Assembly (NCBI RefSeq): GCF_030272895.1
Contig: NZ_JALRNF010000046.1
Location: forward strand, 1-41,525
Length of the DNA: 41,525 nt
Direction: 5' to 3'
Origin: Pseudomonas sp. BGr12
GTDB taxonomy: Bacteria; Pseudomonadota; Gammaproteobacteria; Pseudomonadales; Pseudomonadaceae
The notes beneath the pieces are model-generated. The model was given only the letters and a program-made list of their open reading frames with translations, had not been told where the DNA came from and made no database searches. The position numbers and the translations under genes were made by a program. This document shows, piece after piece, positions 33,249 to 41,062 of the stretch (its first letter is position 1; each line of letters starts with the position of its first letter).

Positions 33249-34067
33249 ATGAGCGAAAACCTCGGCATCAACCTCAAACTCGCCTGCAGTCACTACCGCT
33301 CTATCTCGGAGGTTTGCCGGCAGCTTTCGATCAACCGCGCGCAGTTCAACAAGTACCTGAGCGGGCAAAGCCAGCCGACCCCCTTCAATCTCAAGCGCAT
33401 CGGCGACTTCTTCGGCGTCGAGGACTATGAGCTGGGTTTGCCGCCCGAGCAGTTCGCCCGCCTGATCGGCGCGCGCAATCCGGCCGCGGTCACGACCGCA
33501 GCGCAAGACCCACTCAGCGAGCTGCTGCGCCCGCTGCGCGAGCAGGGCGGCAACCTGTCGCGCTACTGCGGTTACTACTTCGAATACTCCAACTGCATGT
33601 CGGTGCCGGGCACCATCCTGCTGTCGCTGGTGCACCTGCGCGAAGAGCGCGGCACCTACCTGTTCGAGCGCCAGGAGCGCCAGGAGCGTTCAAGCAGCAC
33701 CGATGTGCAGGCCGAGGACTGGGTGCGCTGTCGCTACCTGGGTGCGGCGTTCCAGTTGCAGGACCGGCTGTTCCTCATCGACTACGAGTCGCTGACGGTC
33801 AACGAAATGAGCCAGACCATCCTCATCCCCAGCTTCAAGAGCCGCATCACCCGCCTCAATGGCCTGAAAACCGGTGTATCCAGCGGCGACCGACGCACAC
33901 CGGCCTGCACCCGGGTGGTCTGGGAGTACCTGGGCACCGAGATCAACCGCATCAGCGCCTACCGCCAGGTCAAGCTGTATCGCCCGGACGACCCGCGCAT
34001 CGACGAGGACGTGCGCGAGCGGCTGAAGGTCGGGGAGATCAGCAACGGCCTGTTCGAGATCGAGTGA
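33249..34067 (+). CDS. HTH (XRE-like) transcriptional regulator
   Basis: The 272-residue protein begins at ATG 33249 (MSENLGINLKLACSHYRSI). The HTH is residues 5 to about 60: ISEVCRQLSINRAQFNKYLSG is the helix-turn-helix, followed by GQSQPTPFNLKRIGDFFGV. The larger C-terminal part, about residues 90-272, has no motif I recognise; it may bind a ligand or mediate oligomers. In-frame starts at 33147, 33198 and 33216 lie in or before the promoter and operator and are less likely. It is divergent from the AGCS-asparaginase operon and may regulate it and itself; this is inference from position. Confidence 0.82.
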   Translation: MSENLGINLKLACSHYRSISEVCRQLSINRAQFNKYLSGQSQPTPFNLKRIGDFFGVEDYELGLPPEQFARLIGARNPAAVTTAAQDPLSELLRPLREQGGNLSRYCGYYFEYSNCMSVPGTILLSLVHLREERGTYLFERQERQERSSSTDVQAEDWVRCRYLGAAFQLQDRLFLIDYESLTVNEMSQTILIPSFKSRITRLNGLKTGVSSGDRRTPACTRVVWEYLGTEINRISAYRQVKLYRPDDPRIDEDVRERLKVGEISNGLFEIE

Positions 34068-34070
34068 GTC

Positions 34071-34910
34071 TCAACCCAACAGCAGGTCGGCGACGGTGTT
34101 CGCCACTTGATCGGCCACCTCCGGCGCGCTACGCAAATGCGCGGCAATGCCGTGGTCGCAATCGGCGAGCAGCAGGCACTCCAGATGCGGTGGCGGCACG
34201 GCACCGAGCAGGCCGCGGGTGACTTCTTCCGGGATCGGGCTGTAACGCTCGGCGCCGGCCAGCCACAGGGTGCCGGCCGAGGTGCCTGCTCCATGCCCGT
34301 AGCGGTGCGAATTGAGCCCGTCGTATTCGCCCATCACCAGCAGCACGCGGCCCTGGAACTGGCGCAGGAATTCGAAGCTGTCGCAGTCGAGAAAGCCGTA
34401 AGGCTTGCTGATCGCCGCCTTGAACGCCGGGCCGAAGGGCGCCTGATGGGCGGCATCGGGATAAATGGCCGGACAGATCAGCACCAGGGTATCGATGGCC
34501 GGTGTTTGCGCCGCCAGCTTCAGGGCAATGGCGGCGCCCAGGCTGTGACCTATCAACGTGCGACAGCGGGGCGCGATATGGCGGTGAAAGCGCCGTGCTT
34601 CCTCAAGATTGCTGGCCAGCGACGGCTCGGCTGCGCCCGGCTCGCTGGCCAGACTGTGGCCGGACAGGTTGCCGGTGAGCGAACCGATACCCAGCTGTTG
34701 CAGGCGGTACAGCAGCGGGTTGAGTCGGGTGAAGTCCGAGCGCGCGCCACCGACGACGAACACCGGCGCGGCACGTTCCTGGTCGGGGATCAGCAAGCGG
34801 GCCTGTTGTTGGTAAGCGCCGAAGGACTCGGTGATGAACTGCTCCTGGCCGAAGCAGGGTTCGTCGAATTGCCAGGTGGAGCGCTGGGTCGAGTTCGTTT
34901 CAAAATGCAT
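34071..34910 (-). CDS. Alpha/beta hydrolase
   Basis: The start at ATG 34910 (MHFETNSTQRSTWQF) gives 279 residues. The nucleophile elbow is GHSLG with Ser123; Asp197 in GEYDGLN and His253 in DCDHGIAAH are likely partners of the triad. VFVVGGARSDFTRLNPLLYRLQ resembles the region before the oxyanion hole. There is no signal peptide. The substrate cannot be told. It ends 3 bases from the convergent HTH gene's stop, and no terminator is seen between them. ATG 35045 upstream would add 45 non-family residues. Confidence 0.85.
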   Translation of the reverse strand: MHFETNSTQRSTWQFDEPCFGQEQFITESFGAYQQQARLLIPDQERAAPVFVVGGARSDFTRLNPLLYRLQQLGIGSLTGNLSGHSLASEPGAAEPSLASNLEEARRFHRHIAPRCRTLIGHSLGAAIALKLAAQTPAIDTLVLICPAIYPDAAHQAPFGPAFKAAISKPYGFLDCDSFEFLRQFQGRVLLVMGEYDGLNSHRYGHGAGTSAGTLWLAGAERYSPIPEEVTRGLLGAVPPPHLECLLLADCDHGIAAHLRSAPEVADQVANTVADLLLG

Positions 34911-35126
34911 GAAAGCCGCCTGGAGGAAATGATGACGCTGCCACTCGCCCGCGCGAACGAATGAGCTAGCTTTTAACCCGGTCTTCGTCTGCGCAACAGT
35001 CAGTTGATTCCGGGCGAAGTATAAGCAGTATCCTGAACGCTGCACTGGCCCTGCGTTGGACTTCCCCCGCCGGAAACCGCAAAATGCGCCATTCCCTCAA
35101 TCAACCTGATCGGACCTGCTGACTCT

Positions 35127-36011
35127 ATGCGAATGCGCCTGATGCTGTTGGGTGGTGGAAATGCCCTCGGGCAAGCGCTGATTCGCCTCGGAGCCGAGGA
35201 AGACATCGGCTTTCTGGCACCGCGTCCGCCGGAAAACGGCTGGGATCCGGCCAGCCTGACCCAGCTGCTGGATGACACCCGCCCCGATGCGCTGGTGAAC
35301 CTGGCCTACTACTTCGACTGGTTCCAGGCCGAGTCGGTCAGCGAACAGCGCCTGGCCCTGCAGGAGCGCTCGGTGGAGCGCCTGGCCGAGTTGTGCCAGC
35401 ACCACAACATTATCCTGGTCCAGCCGTCGAGCTACCGGGTGTTCGATGGCTCGCGGGCCACGGCCTACAGCGAGAAGGACGAGCCGGTGCCCCTGGGCCT
35501 GCGTGGCCAGGCACTGTGGCGCATCGAGCAGAGCGTGCGGGCAACCTGTCCGCAGCACGTGATGCTGCGCTTTGGCTGGCTGCTCGACGAGAGCATCGAT
35601 GGCGTGCTGGGGCGCTTCCTGACCCGCGCCGAACAGCCCCAGGAGCTGCTGCTGGCCGATGACCGCCGTGGCAACCCGACGCCGGTGGACGACGCCGCCC
35701 GGGTGATTCTCTCGGTCCTCAAGCAGCTCGATTGCGCCGCGCCCCTTTGGGGCACCTATCACTACGCCGGCAACGAAGCCACCACGCCGCTGGCGCTGGG
35801 ACAGGCTATCCTCTCTGAGGCATCCCAGCTGCACAAGCTGGCTGTCGAGGCGCCGACCGCGCAGGCCCATGCCGCACGGCCGGATGCCAGCGAAGAGCCG
35901 CAACACGCCGTGCTGGCCTGCAAGAAAATTCTGCACACATTCGGCATCAAACCCCGCGCCTGGCGTGCCGGTTTGCCGCCCCTACTGGATCGATTCTATC
36001 GACATGGCTGA
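35127..36011 (+). CDS. RmlD-like SDR sugar-nucleotide protein lacking the YxxxK pair
   Basis: The 294-residue protein resembles dTDP-4-dehydrorhamnose reductase (RmlD). It has a Gly-rich nucleotide site LLGGGNALGQAL (residues 7-18) and the region PSSYRVFDGSRATAYSEKDEPVPL (about 100-123), which matches the RmlD pattern. Where RmlD has YGxSK the sequence is RGQAL, so Tyr is Arg126 and Lys is Leu130. The protein may bind NAD(P)H without the usual catalysis, or use other residues. It overlaps the next gene by 8 bases, which suggests the two proteins work together. ATG 35133 is an alternative start. The sequence supports no precise function. Confidence 0.8.
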   Translation: MRMRLMLLGGGNALGQALIRLGAEEDIGFLAPRPPENGWDPASLTQLLDDTRPDALVNLAYYFDWFQAESVSEQRLALQERSVERLAELCQHHNIILVQPSSYRVFDGSRATAYSEKDEPVPLGLRGQALWRIEQSVRATCPQHVMLRFGWLLDESIDGVLGRFLTRAEQPQELLLADDRRGNPTPVDDAARVILSVLKQLDCAAPLWGTYHYAGNEATTPLALGQAILSEASQLHKLAVEAPTAQAHAARPDASEEPQHAVLACKKILHTFGIKPRAWRAGLPPLLDRFYRHG

Positions 36012-36933
36012 TGCTCCAATTCTGATCACCGGTGGCGCAGGCTTCATCGGTTCCCACCTCAGTGACGCGTTGCTGGAAAAGGGCTACGCGGTACGCATCC
36101 TCGATGACCTGTCCACCGGCAAGCCCGGTAACCTGCAGATCGACAACCCCAGGCTCGAACTGATCGAAGGCGACGTGGCCGATGCCGACCTGGTCCTGCG
36201 CGCGGCAGCCGGCTGCCAGGCCGTGGTGCACCTGGCGGCGGTGGCTTCGGTGCAGGCGTCGGTGGACGATCCGGTGAAAACCCACCAGAGCAACTTCATC
36301 GGCACCTTGAATGTCTGCGAGGCCCTGCGCATCAACGGCATCAAGCGCGTGCTGTTCGCTTCCAGTGCGGCGGTCTACGGCAACAACGGTGAAGGCCTGG
36401 CGATCGATGAAGACACCCCCAAGGCACCCTTGACCCCTTATGCGGTCGACAAACTGGCGGGCGAGCAGTACCTGGACTTCTACCGTCGCCAGCACGGCCT
36501 GGAGCCGGTGGTGTTCCGCTTCTTCAACATCTTCGGCCCGCGCCAGGATCCGTCCTCGCCGTATTCGGGTGTGATCAGCATCTTTTGCGAACGGGCCCTG
36601 AAAGGACAGCCCATCACCCTGTTCGGCGATGGCGAGCAGACCCGTGACTTCGTCTATGTCGGTGATCTGGTCACGGTAATGGTCCAGGCCCTGGAGCAGG
36701 CGCAGGTCGAAGAGGGTGCGGTGAATATCGGCCTGAGCAAGGCCACTTCGCTGAACCAGTTGCTGGCGGCGTTGAAGTCGGTGGTGGGCGAGTTGCCGGC
36801 GATCAGCCATGGGCCGGCGCGTTCGGGCGACATCCGTCATTCGCGGGCGAACAACCAGCGTCTGCTGACGCGTTTTAAGTTCCCCGAACCGACGCCGATG
36901 GCCGAGGGGCTGGCGCGCTTGTTGGGGCGCTAA
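36004..36933 (+). CDS. NAD-dependent epimerase/dehydratase (GalE-like extended SDR)
   Basis: The start at ATG 36004 (MADAPILITGGAGFIGSHL) gives 309 residues; the frame is open upstream to 35869 but only inside the preceding gene. The NAD motif GGAGFIGSH is at residues 10-18. The catalytic set is Ser120/Ser121 with Tyr146 and Lys150 (TPYAVDKLAGE). FFNIFGPRQDPSSPYSGVIS and DFVYVGDLV fit UDP-sugar 4-epimerases. Likely it makes a sugar nucleotide for surface polysaccharide. Overlap with the preceding SDR gene by 8 bases implies coupled translation. No glycosyltransferases lie nearby, so the pathway is unknown. Confidence 0.92.
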   Translation: MADAPILITGGAGFIGSHLSDALLEKGYAVRILDDLSTGKPGNLQIDNPRLELIEGDVADADLVLRAAAGCQAVVHLAAVASVQASVDDPVKTHQSNFIGTLNVCEALRINGIKRVLFASSAAVYGNNGEGLAIDEDTPKAPLTPYAVDKLAGEQYLDFYRRQHGLEPVVFRFFNIFGPRQDPSSPYSGVISIFCERALKGQPITLFGDGEQTRDFVYVGDLVTVMVQALEQAQVEEGAVNIGLSKATSLNQLLAALKSVVGELPAISHGPARSGDIRHSRANNQRLLTRFKFPEPTPMAEGLARLLGR

Positions 36934-36945
36934 GGCCTGAAATGC

Positions 36946-36994
36946 ATCGCGGGGCAAGCCCGCTCCTACGGTAGGAGCGGGCTTGCCCCGCGAT
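36946..36994. repeat. Perfect REP palindrome between the epimerase gene and oprG
   Basis: ATCGCGGGGCAAGCCCGCTC... (36946-36969) and its exact mirror (36971-36994) pair over 24 bp around one base. It is the same REP family as at 16258 but in the opposite (tail-out) order. It lies between convergent genes, so it may end both transcripts; no separate terminator is seen. Confidence 0.92.
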
Positions 36995-37010
36995 TGACGT
37001 TAACGCTGAC

Positions 37011-37694
37011 TTAGAACTTGTAACCCACACCCACCATGTAGACCCATGGATCGACATCCACGTCGACCTTGGTCCTGCTCACACCCAGCGCGCTCGGGCC
37101 GTCCATGGTGGCCTCGGTATCGATGTCCACGTACCAGACGGCGGCGTTGACCAGGAAATGGTCGGTGATCATGTAGTCCATACCCAGTTGCCCGGCCAGG
37201 CCGAACGAGTCCTTGAGTTCCAGGTTGCTGAAGCCCTGGGCCTTGCGGTTGCTGCTCAGGTCTTCGTCGAAGAACAGGGTGTAGTTCAGGCCGATACCGG
37301 CGTACGGCTGGAACTTCGAGCTCGGCTCCATCGGGTAGTACTGCAACGACAGGGTCGGTGGCAGTTGCTTGATGTCGCCCAGCTTGCCGTCCAGGCCAGG
37401 GCCCAGGCCCTTGACGCCGACGGTGTGCTGGAACGGGGTGGCAGCCAGCAGTTCCAGGCCAATGTGGTCGGTCAGCATGTAGGCGAAGGTCAGGCCCAGT
37501 TGGGTGTCGCTGTCCAGGGTTGCCTTGGTGCCGGACACCTTGGTGCCGTCGAGCTTGATGTCACCGCTGTCCTCGTTGGGAGCGGTGGTGATCGCGCCGG
37601 CACGCATGATGATGTCGCCAGCCTGGTGGGCATGGGCAACAGGGGCTGCAAACGCCAGGGCAATAAGCGAGGCGCTGAGCAAGGACTTGTTCAT
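37011..37694 (-). CDS. oprG: Outer membrane protein OprG (OmpW family)
   Basis: The start at ATG 37694, after GGGAG, gives 227 residues: MNKSLLSASLIALAFAAPVAHA is a signal peptide (cleavage after residue 22). The mature part is an eight-stranded beta-barrel of OmpW type, with HQAGDIIMRAGAITTAPNED at the start, ITDHFLVNAAVWYVDID, and VYMVGVGYKF ending in the terminal Phe used by the Bam complex. OmpW-family barrels let small hydrophobic molecules cross the outer membrane. OprG in P. aeruginosa is raised in anaerobic growth through ANR; an ANR-like box lies upstream here. In-frame extension to 37766 has no family match. Confidence 0.94.
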   Translation of the reverse strand: MNKSLLSASLIALAFAAPVAHAHQAGDIIMRAGAITTAPNEDSGDIKLDGTKVSGTKATLDSDTQLGLTFAYMLTDHIGLELLAATPFQHTVGVKGLGPGLDGKLGDIKQLPPTLSLQYYPMEPSSKFQPYAGIGLNYTLFFDEDLSSNRKAQGFSNLELKDSFGLAGQLGMDYMITDHFLVNAAVWYVDIDTEATMDGPSALGVSRTKVDVDVDPWVYMVGVGYKF

Positions 37695-37732
37695 GGAAGC
37701 TCCCAAAGGACGTTTAGAATTGGATGGGTCCA

Positions 37733-37773
37733 ATGGTAAGGAGCTTGCGGACTGGCGATTTGACACAGCTCAA
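37733..37773 (-). promoter_or_regulatory. ANR/FNR-like box and -10 of the oprG promoter
   Basis: Read on the - strand, TTGAG-CTGT-GTCAA (37773-37760) matches the FNR/ANR pattern TTGAT-N4-ATCAA at 8 of 10 bases. TACCAT (37738-37733) could be the -10, placing the start near 37726. The box centre would then be about 40 bases upstream, the usual class II activation position. Confidence 0.6.
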
Positions 37774-37803
37774 TGAAAGCGTCAAAGCCGCGGCGGGGGC
37801 CAT

Positions 37804-38319
37804 TCATTCTAGTTCATAGGCGTAGATTTTCTCGGCATCCATCTGGTAGCCGGCATCGGCCAGTTCGCTGCTGGCGGTCTTCACCTGCATCCGCCCTTCG
37901 ATCCAGTAGGGTTGGTAGAGGTCTTCGACGCGAACCCCCATTTCGCTGGCGACGTGCACGATCTGGTTCGACGGCGGTGGGGGCACATGGATGCAGGCAC
38001 CGTAATACGGCACCAGGAGAAACTCGGTGGTGCGGCCTTCTTCACTGACTTCCAGTGGCACGATATAGCCCGGCAAGCGTACCTGCTGGCCATCCAGCGC
38101 CTTGACCACCGGGGCATCGGGCACCTGCTGGCGGGCCGCGGGGGCGGATTCGGCGGCCAGGGCGTCACCCAGTTGCGACAGGTCATGCATCGGCGCCAGG
38201 GCCTGGCGGATCAGCGACGCCCCCGGCGGGACCAGCTGCGACCATTCAAGGGTGCGTGGCTCGCCGGCCCACAGGGGCGTGACCACCAGCAGCAACAGCG
38301 ACAGCAGAACACGGGGCAT
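37804..38319 (-). CDS. Secreted DUF3299 protein of the zinc-type operon
   Basis: From ATG 38319 the protein has 171 residues with a signal peptide (MPRVLLSLLLLVVTPLWAG). GTG 38331, which overlaps the permease stop as GTGA, would add four residues and is equally possible by context. The mature part has LPGYIVPLEVSEEGRTTEFLLVPYYGACIHVPPPPSNQ; the Cys-Ile-His-Val-Pro stretch is the mark of DUF3299 and could bind metal. It probably acts in the periplasm. It is last in an operon with the ABC-type genes. The P. aeruginosa counterpart (PA4066 from memory) is reported as zinc-responsive. Exact role unknown. Confidence 0.85.
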   Translation of the reverse strand: MPRVLLSLLLLVVTPLWAGEPRTLEWSQLVPPGASLIRQALAPMHDLSQLGDALAAESAPAARQQVPDAPVVKALDGQQVRLPGYIVPLEVSEEGRTTEFLLVPYYGACIHVPPPPSNQIVHVASEMGVRVEDLYQPYWIEGRMQVKTASSELADAGYQMDAEKIYAYELE

Positions 38320-38327
38320 GGCGGTTC

Positions 38328-39593
38328 TCACAGGTGAATGGACAGGCCGTCCGCCAGGGACTGCCGGTAGGCTCGCCAGGCTGGCACGCTACCCATCAGC
38401 AGCGCGGCGGCGAGGATGATCGCCAACAGGCTCCACTCATGGGGGCTGGGCCAGGCCAGGGGCAGGAACAGGCCGTAGTTGGCCTGCACATAGCCCTGGG
38501 CCAGGGCGATCCCCAGGTACAGCAAGCCCAGCCCTGCGAGGATGCCGGCCACTGCCAGGGCCAGCGCTTCGAGCACCAGCAGCCCGGCGATGTGCCAGGG
38601 GCGGGCGCCGACCGAACGCAGGATCGCCATCTCCCGACGGCGTTCGTTGAGGCTGGTGAGGATGGCCGTGAGCATGCCGATCAGCCCGGTCAGCACCACG
38701 AACAGCGAGACCACGAACAGCGCCTGCTCGGCGGTGCCCATCAGGCTCCAGAGTTCCTGCAGGGCGACCCCGGGCAAGATCGCCAGCAGGGGCTCGTTGC
38801 GGTACTCGTTGATCTCCCGCTGCAGGCTGAAGGTGGCGATCTTGTTGTTCAGGCCGAGCATGACGGCGGTGATGGCCGCAGGCTTGAGGTCCATGTGGCG
38901 TGCCTGCTCGGCACTGACCTTGCCCGCCCCGCGAGCCGGTATGCCGTTGTGCCAGTCGATGTGGATCGCTTCCATGCCGCCCAGGCTGATGTGCAGGGTG
39001 CGATCGACAGGCGTGCCGGTGCGCTGCAGTACCCCGACCACGGTGAACGGCTTGTCGTCATGCTTGACCAGGCTGACGGCGGCCACGCCATGGGCCAGCA
39101 CCAGCTGGTCGCCAAGCTTGTAGTGCAGCGCTTCGGCCACCTCGGCACCCAGCACCACTTCGAAGGGGTCGCTGGCGAATGCCCGGCCCTGGGCCAGTTG
39201 CAGGTTCTGCCGGCGGCCGTACTGATAATGCTCGAAATAGCTGGCGGTGGTGCCCATCACCCGGTAGCCGCGATGGGAGTCGCCCAGGGAAATGGGGATC
39301 GCCCATTTCACCCGCTTGTCGTTGGCGTAGTGTTCGTAACTGTCCCAGCGGATGTTGTTGGTGGCATTGCCGATGCGAAATACCGAGTAAAGCAAGAGGT
39401 TCACCGAGCCTGAGCGGGCGCCGACGATCAGGTCGGTGCCGCTGATGGTGCTGGCGAAGCTGGCGCGGGCTTCGGTGCGGACCCGTTCCACGGCCAGCAG
39501 CAGGCACACCGACAGGGCGATGGCAAAAGCGGTCAGCAAGGCGGTGAAGCGGCGGTTGGCCAGGCTGGCCAGGGCAAGGCGGAGCAGGTACAT
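38328..39593 (-). CDS. FtsX/MacB-type ABC transporter permease
   Basis: The 421-residue inner-membrane protein has one N-terminal membrane segment (residues about 15-35), a long periplasmic domain, and three C-terminal segments in the FtsX fold. LNERRREMAILRSVGARPWHIAGLLVLEAL is the cytoplasmic coupling motif of this family. It pairs with the ATPase encoded just upstream, whose stop overlaps its ATG by one base. Such MacB-like transporters often move lipoproteins or drive periplasmic work rather than import. With the ZrgA-like protein a role in zinc uptake is likely but indirect. Confidence 0.92.
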   Translation of the reverse strand: MYLLRLALASLANRRFTALLTAFAIALSVCLLLAVERVRTEARASFASTISGTDLIVGARSGSVNLLLYSVFRIGNATNNIRWDSYEHYANDKRVKWAIPISLGDSHRGYRVMGTTASYFEHYQYGRRQNLQLAQGRAFASDPFEVVLGAEVAEALHYKLGDQLVLAHGVAAVSLVKHDDKPFTVVGVLQRTGTPVDRTLHISLGGMEAIHIDWHNGIPARGAGKVSAEQARHMDLKPAAITAVMLGLNNKIATFSLQREINEYRNEPLLAILPGVALQELWSLMGTAEQALFVVSLFVVLTGLIGMLTAILTSLNERRREMAILRSVGARPWHIAGLLVLEALALAVAGILAGLGLLYLGIALAQGYVQANYGLFLPLAWPSPHEWSLLAIILAAALLMGSVPAWRAYRQSLADGLSIHL

Positions 39594-40312
39594 CAGGCCT
39601 CCAGGTCACTGGCCGGGCGGGCCGCGCGGTTGAGTTCAAGCAGCGAAAGCTGGCGGTCGAACAACGGCGCCAGGCTCTGGTCGTGGCTGACGAACAGCAG
39701 GCTGGAACCGGCGTCGCGGCATTCGGCGAACAGCAGGCGGATGAAGGCTTCGCGGGTGTCGGCATCGAGTGCCGAGGTCGGTTCGTCGGCGATCACCAGC
39801 TCCGGCTGGCCGATCAGCGCGCGGGCGGCGGCAACCCGCTGTTGCTGGCCGATGGACAGGCTGTCGGCGCGGCGTGCGAGCAACCCGGGATCTTTCAGGC
39901 CCAGGTGGGCCAGCAGGGTGGCAGCAGCCTGGTCGATGCTGCCGTGGCGCTCGCTGGCGCGTCGTGCACGGGTGGGCGAGAAGCGGCAGGGCAGTTCGAC
40001 GTTTTCCCGGACCGACAGAAACGGCAGCAGGTTGAACTGCTGGAAGATGTAGCCGGTGTGATCGACACGAAAACGGTCCCGGGCCGCCAGCTTCAGCTGC
40101 GCAAGGTCCTGGCCGAGCAGGCGGATACAGCCACGGTCGGGCTTTTGCACGCCACCGAGCAGGCCGAGCAGGGTGGTCTTGCCACTGCCGCTCGGGCCTT
40201 TGAGAAACAGGGATTCGCCTGCCTGCAGGCGCAAGGCCGGAATATCCAGCAGAGGGGCTTGCCCCGGCCAGGCAAAGCCCAGGTCGGTCAGTTCAATCAG
40301 TGCCTGGCTCAT
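39593..40312 (-). CDS. ABC transporter ATP-binding protein (LolD/MacB type)
   Basis: The start at ATG 40312 (MSQALIELTDLGFAWPGQ) gives 239 residues; the frame is open to 40510 but the extension is not family-like. Walker A is GPSGSGKTTLL, the Q-loop FQQFNLLPFLSVREN, the signature LSIGQQQRV, Walker B LVIADEPTSALD and the H-loop SHD. It powers the FtsX-type permease. Its ribosome site is weak. It starts 47 bases after the ZrgA-like gene, with no terminator between. Confidence 0.93.
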   Translation of the reverse strand: MSQALIELTDLGFAWPGQAPLLDIPALRLQAGESLFLKGPSGSGKTTLLGLLGGVQKPDRGCIRLLGQDLAQLKLAARDRFRVDHTGYIFQQFNLLPFLSVRENVELPCRFSPTRARRASERHGSIDQAAATLLAHLGLKDPGLLARRADSLSIGQQQRVAAARALIGQPELVIADEPTSALDADTREAFIRLLFAECRDAGSSLLFVSHDQSLAPLFDRQLSLLELNRAARPASDLEA

Positions 40313-40359
40313 AGAGTGACGCCCGGGTTGCCCCGGGGCGCTTCGCTGCAAAGTGGCTG

Positions 40360-40935
40360 TCAGAAGGTGATCGAGGCGTTGGCCGGGGTCGCTTCGACAC
40401 CCTGCTGGCCGCTGGGCCCGATCAGTTGTAGCTGAATTTTCCGGGTGGCAGGGAAGGCCTTGAACAACGGGCCGAGGTCCAGGGCCTTGAGCTGCTCGGG
40501 ATTCTCGCACTGCAGCCGGTAATGGGCGTGGATATCGCTGTGGTCATGACCGGCCTCGTCGGCATCGTCATCGACTGCCGGTTGGTCGCCGAACAGCGGG
40601 CTTTGCAGTTCCTGGTCAGTCTCGCTGCAGTTCGCGGCCTTGGGCAGGGCGAACAGCGCCAGGGGCTTTTCCAGCTGGGCGCGTACGGCGGCGACCCTGG
40701 CCTTGTCGGCATCGCTGCTGGCGGCATGTTCGAAGCCCACCAGGTTCATCGCCGGGCTGTCCAGCTCCAGTTCCAGGGCCTTGCCATCGAGCACTGCGTT
40801 GACGCGGGCAGCCCCGTGCTCGTGGGCAGCAAGGCTGCCATGGGCGTGGTCGTGATCATGGTCGTGGTCCTCATGGGCATGAGCGATGGCCAGGGGCAGC
40901 AAGGCGAACGGCAAGGCAAGCAACAGACGACGCAT
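40360..40935 (-). CDS. zrgA: ZrgA-like zinc-binding periplasmic protein (DUF2796)
   Basis: The 191-residue protein has a signal peptide MRRLLLALPFALLPLAIAHA, after which the mature form begins with the His/Asp-rich stretch HEDHDHDHDHAHG. A second His group lies in EAGHDHSDIHAHY (about residues 126-138), between two conserved parts with HEHGAARVNAVLDGKALELELDSPAMNLVGFEHA. Such ligands suit zinc binding in the periplasm. ZrgA in Vibrio takes part in zinc uptake with an ABC system. It is first of a four-gene operon and has a Zur-type palindrome over its probable -10. The symbol is by resemblance. Confidence 0.85.
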   Translation of the reverse strand: MRRLLLALPFALLPLAIAHAHEDHDHDHDHAHGSLAAHEHGAARVNAVLDGKALELELDSPAMNLVGFEHAASSDADKARVAAVRAQLEKPLALFALPKAANCSETDQELQSPLFGDQPAVDDDADEAGHDHSDIHAHYRLQCENPEQLKALDLGPLFKAFPATRKIQLQLIGPSGQQGVEATPANASITF

Positions 40936-40974
40936 GAACAGGACTCCACGAGAGCACGGGATTTGATTTAGTAA

Positions 40975-41004
40975 TGTTATAACAACTTATTCTCGCGATG
41001 CCAG
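40975..41004 (-). promoter_or_regulatory. zrgA operon promoter with Zur-like palindrome
   Basis: On the - strand CTGGCA (41004-40999) and TATAAC (40981-40976) are 17 bases apart. The perfect palindrome TGTTATAACA (40975-40984) overlays the -10. It contains the ATGTTATA half of the gammaproteobacterial Zur box, but the other half of the long consensus is poorly matched. A + strand pair TTGATT (40963-40968) / CTTATT (40986-40991) could drive the divergent gene. Confidence 0.55.
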
Positions 41005-41062
41005 TGTCGCTTGGCGCGGGGTCGTCGCCGTGGGAGCATGGAGCCGTCACTGTGCAGAGGAA

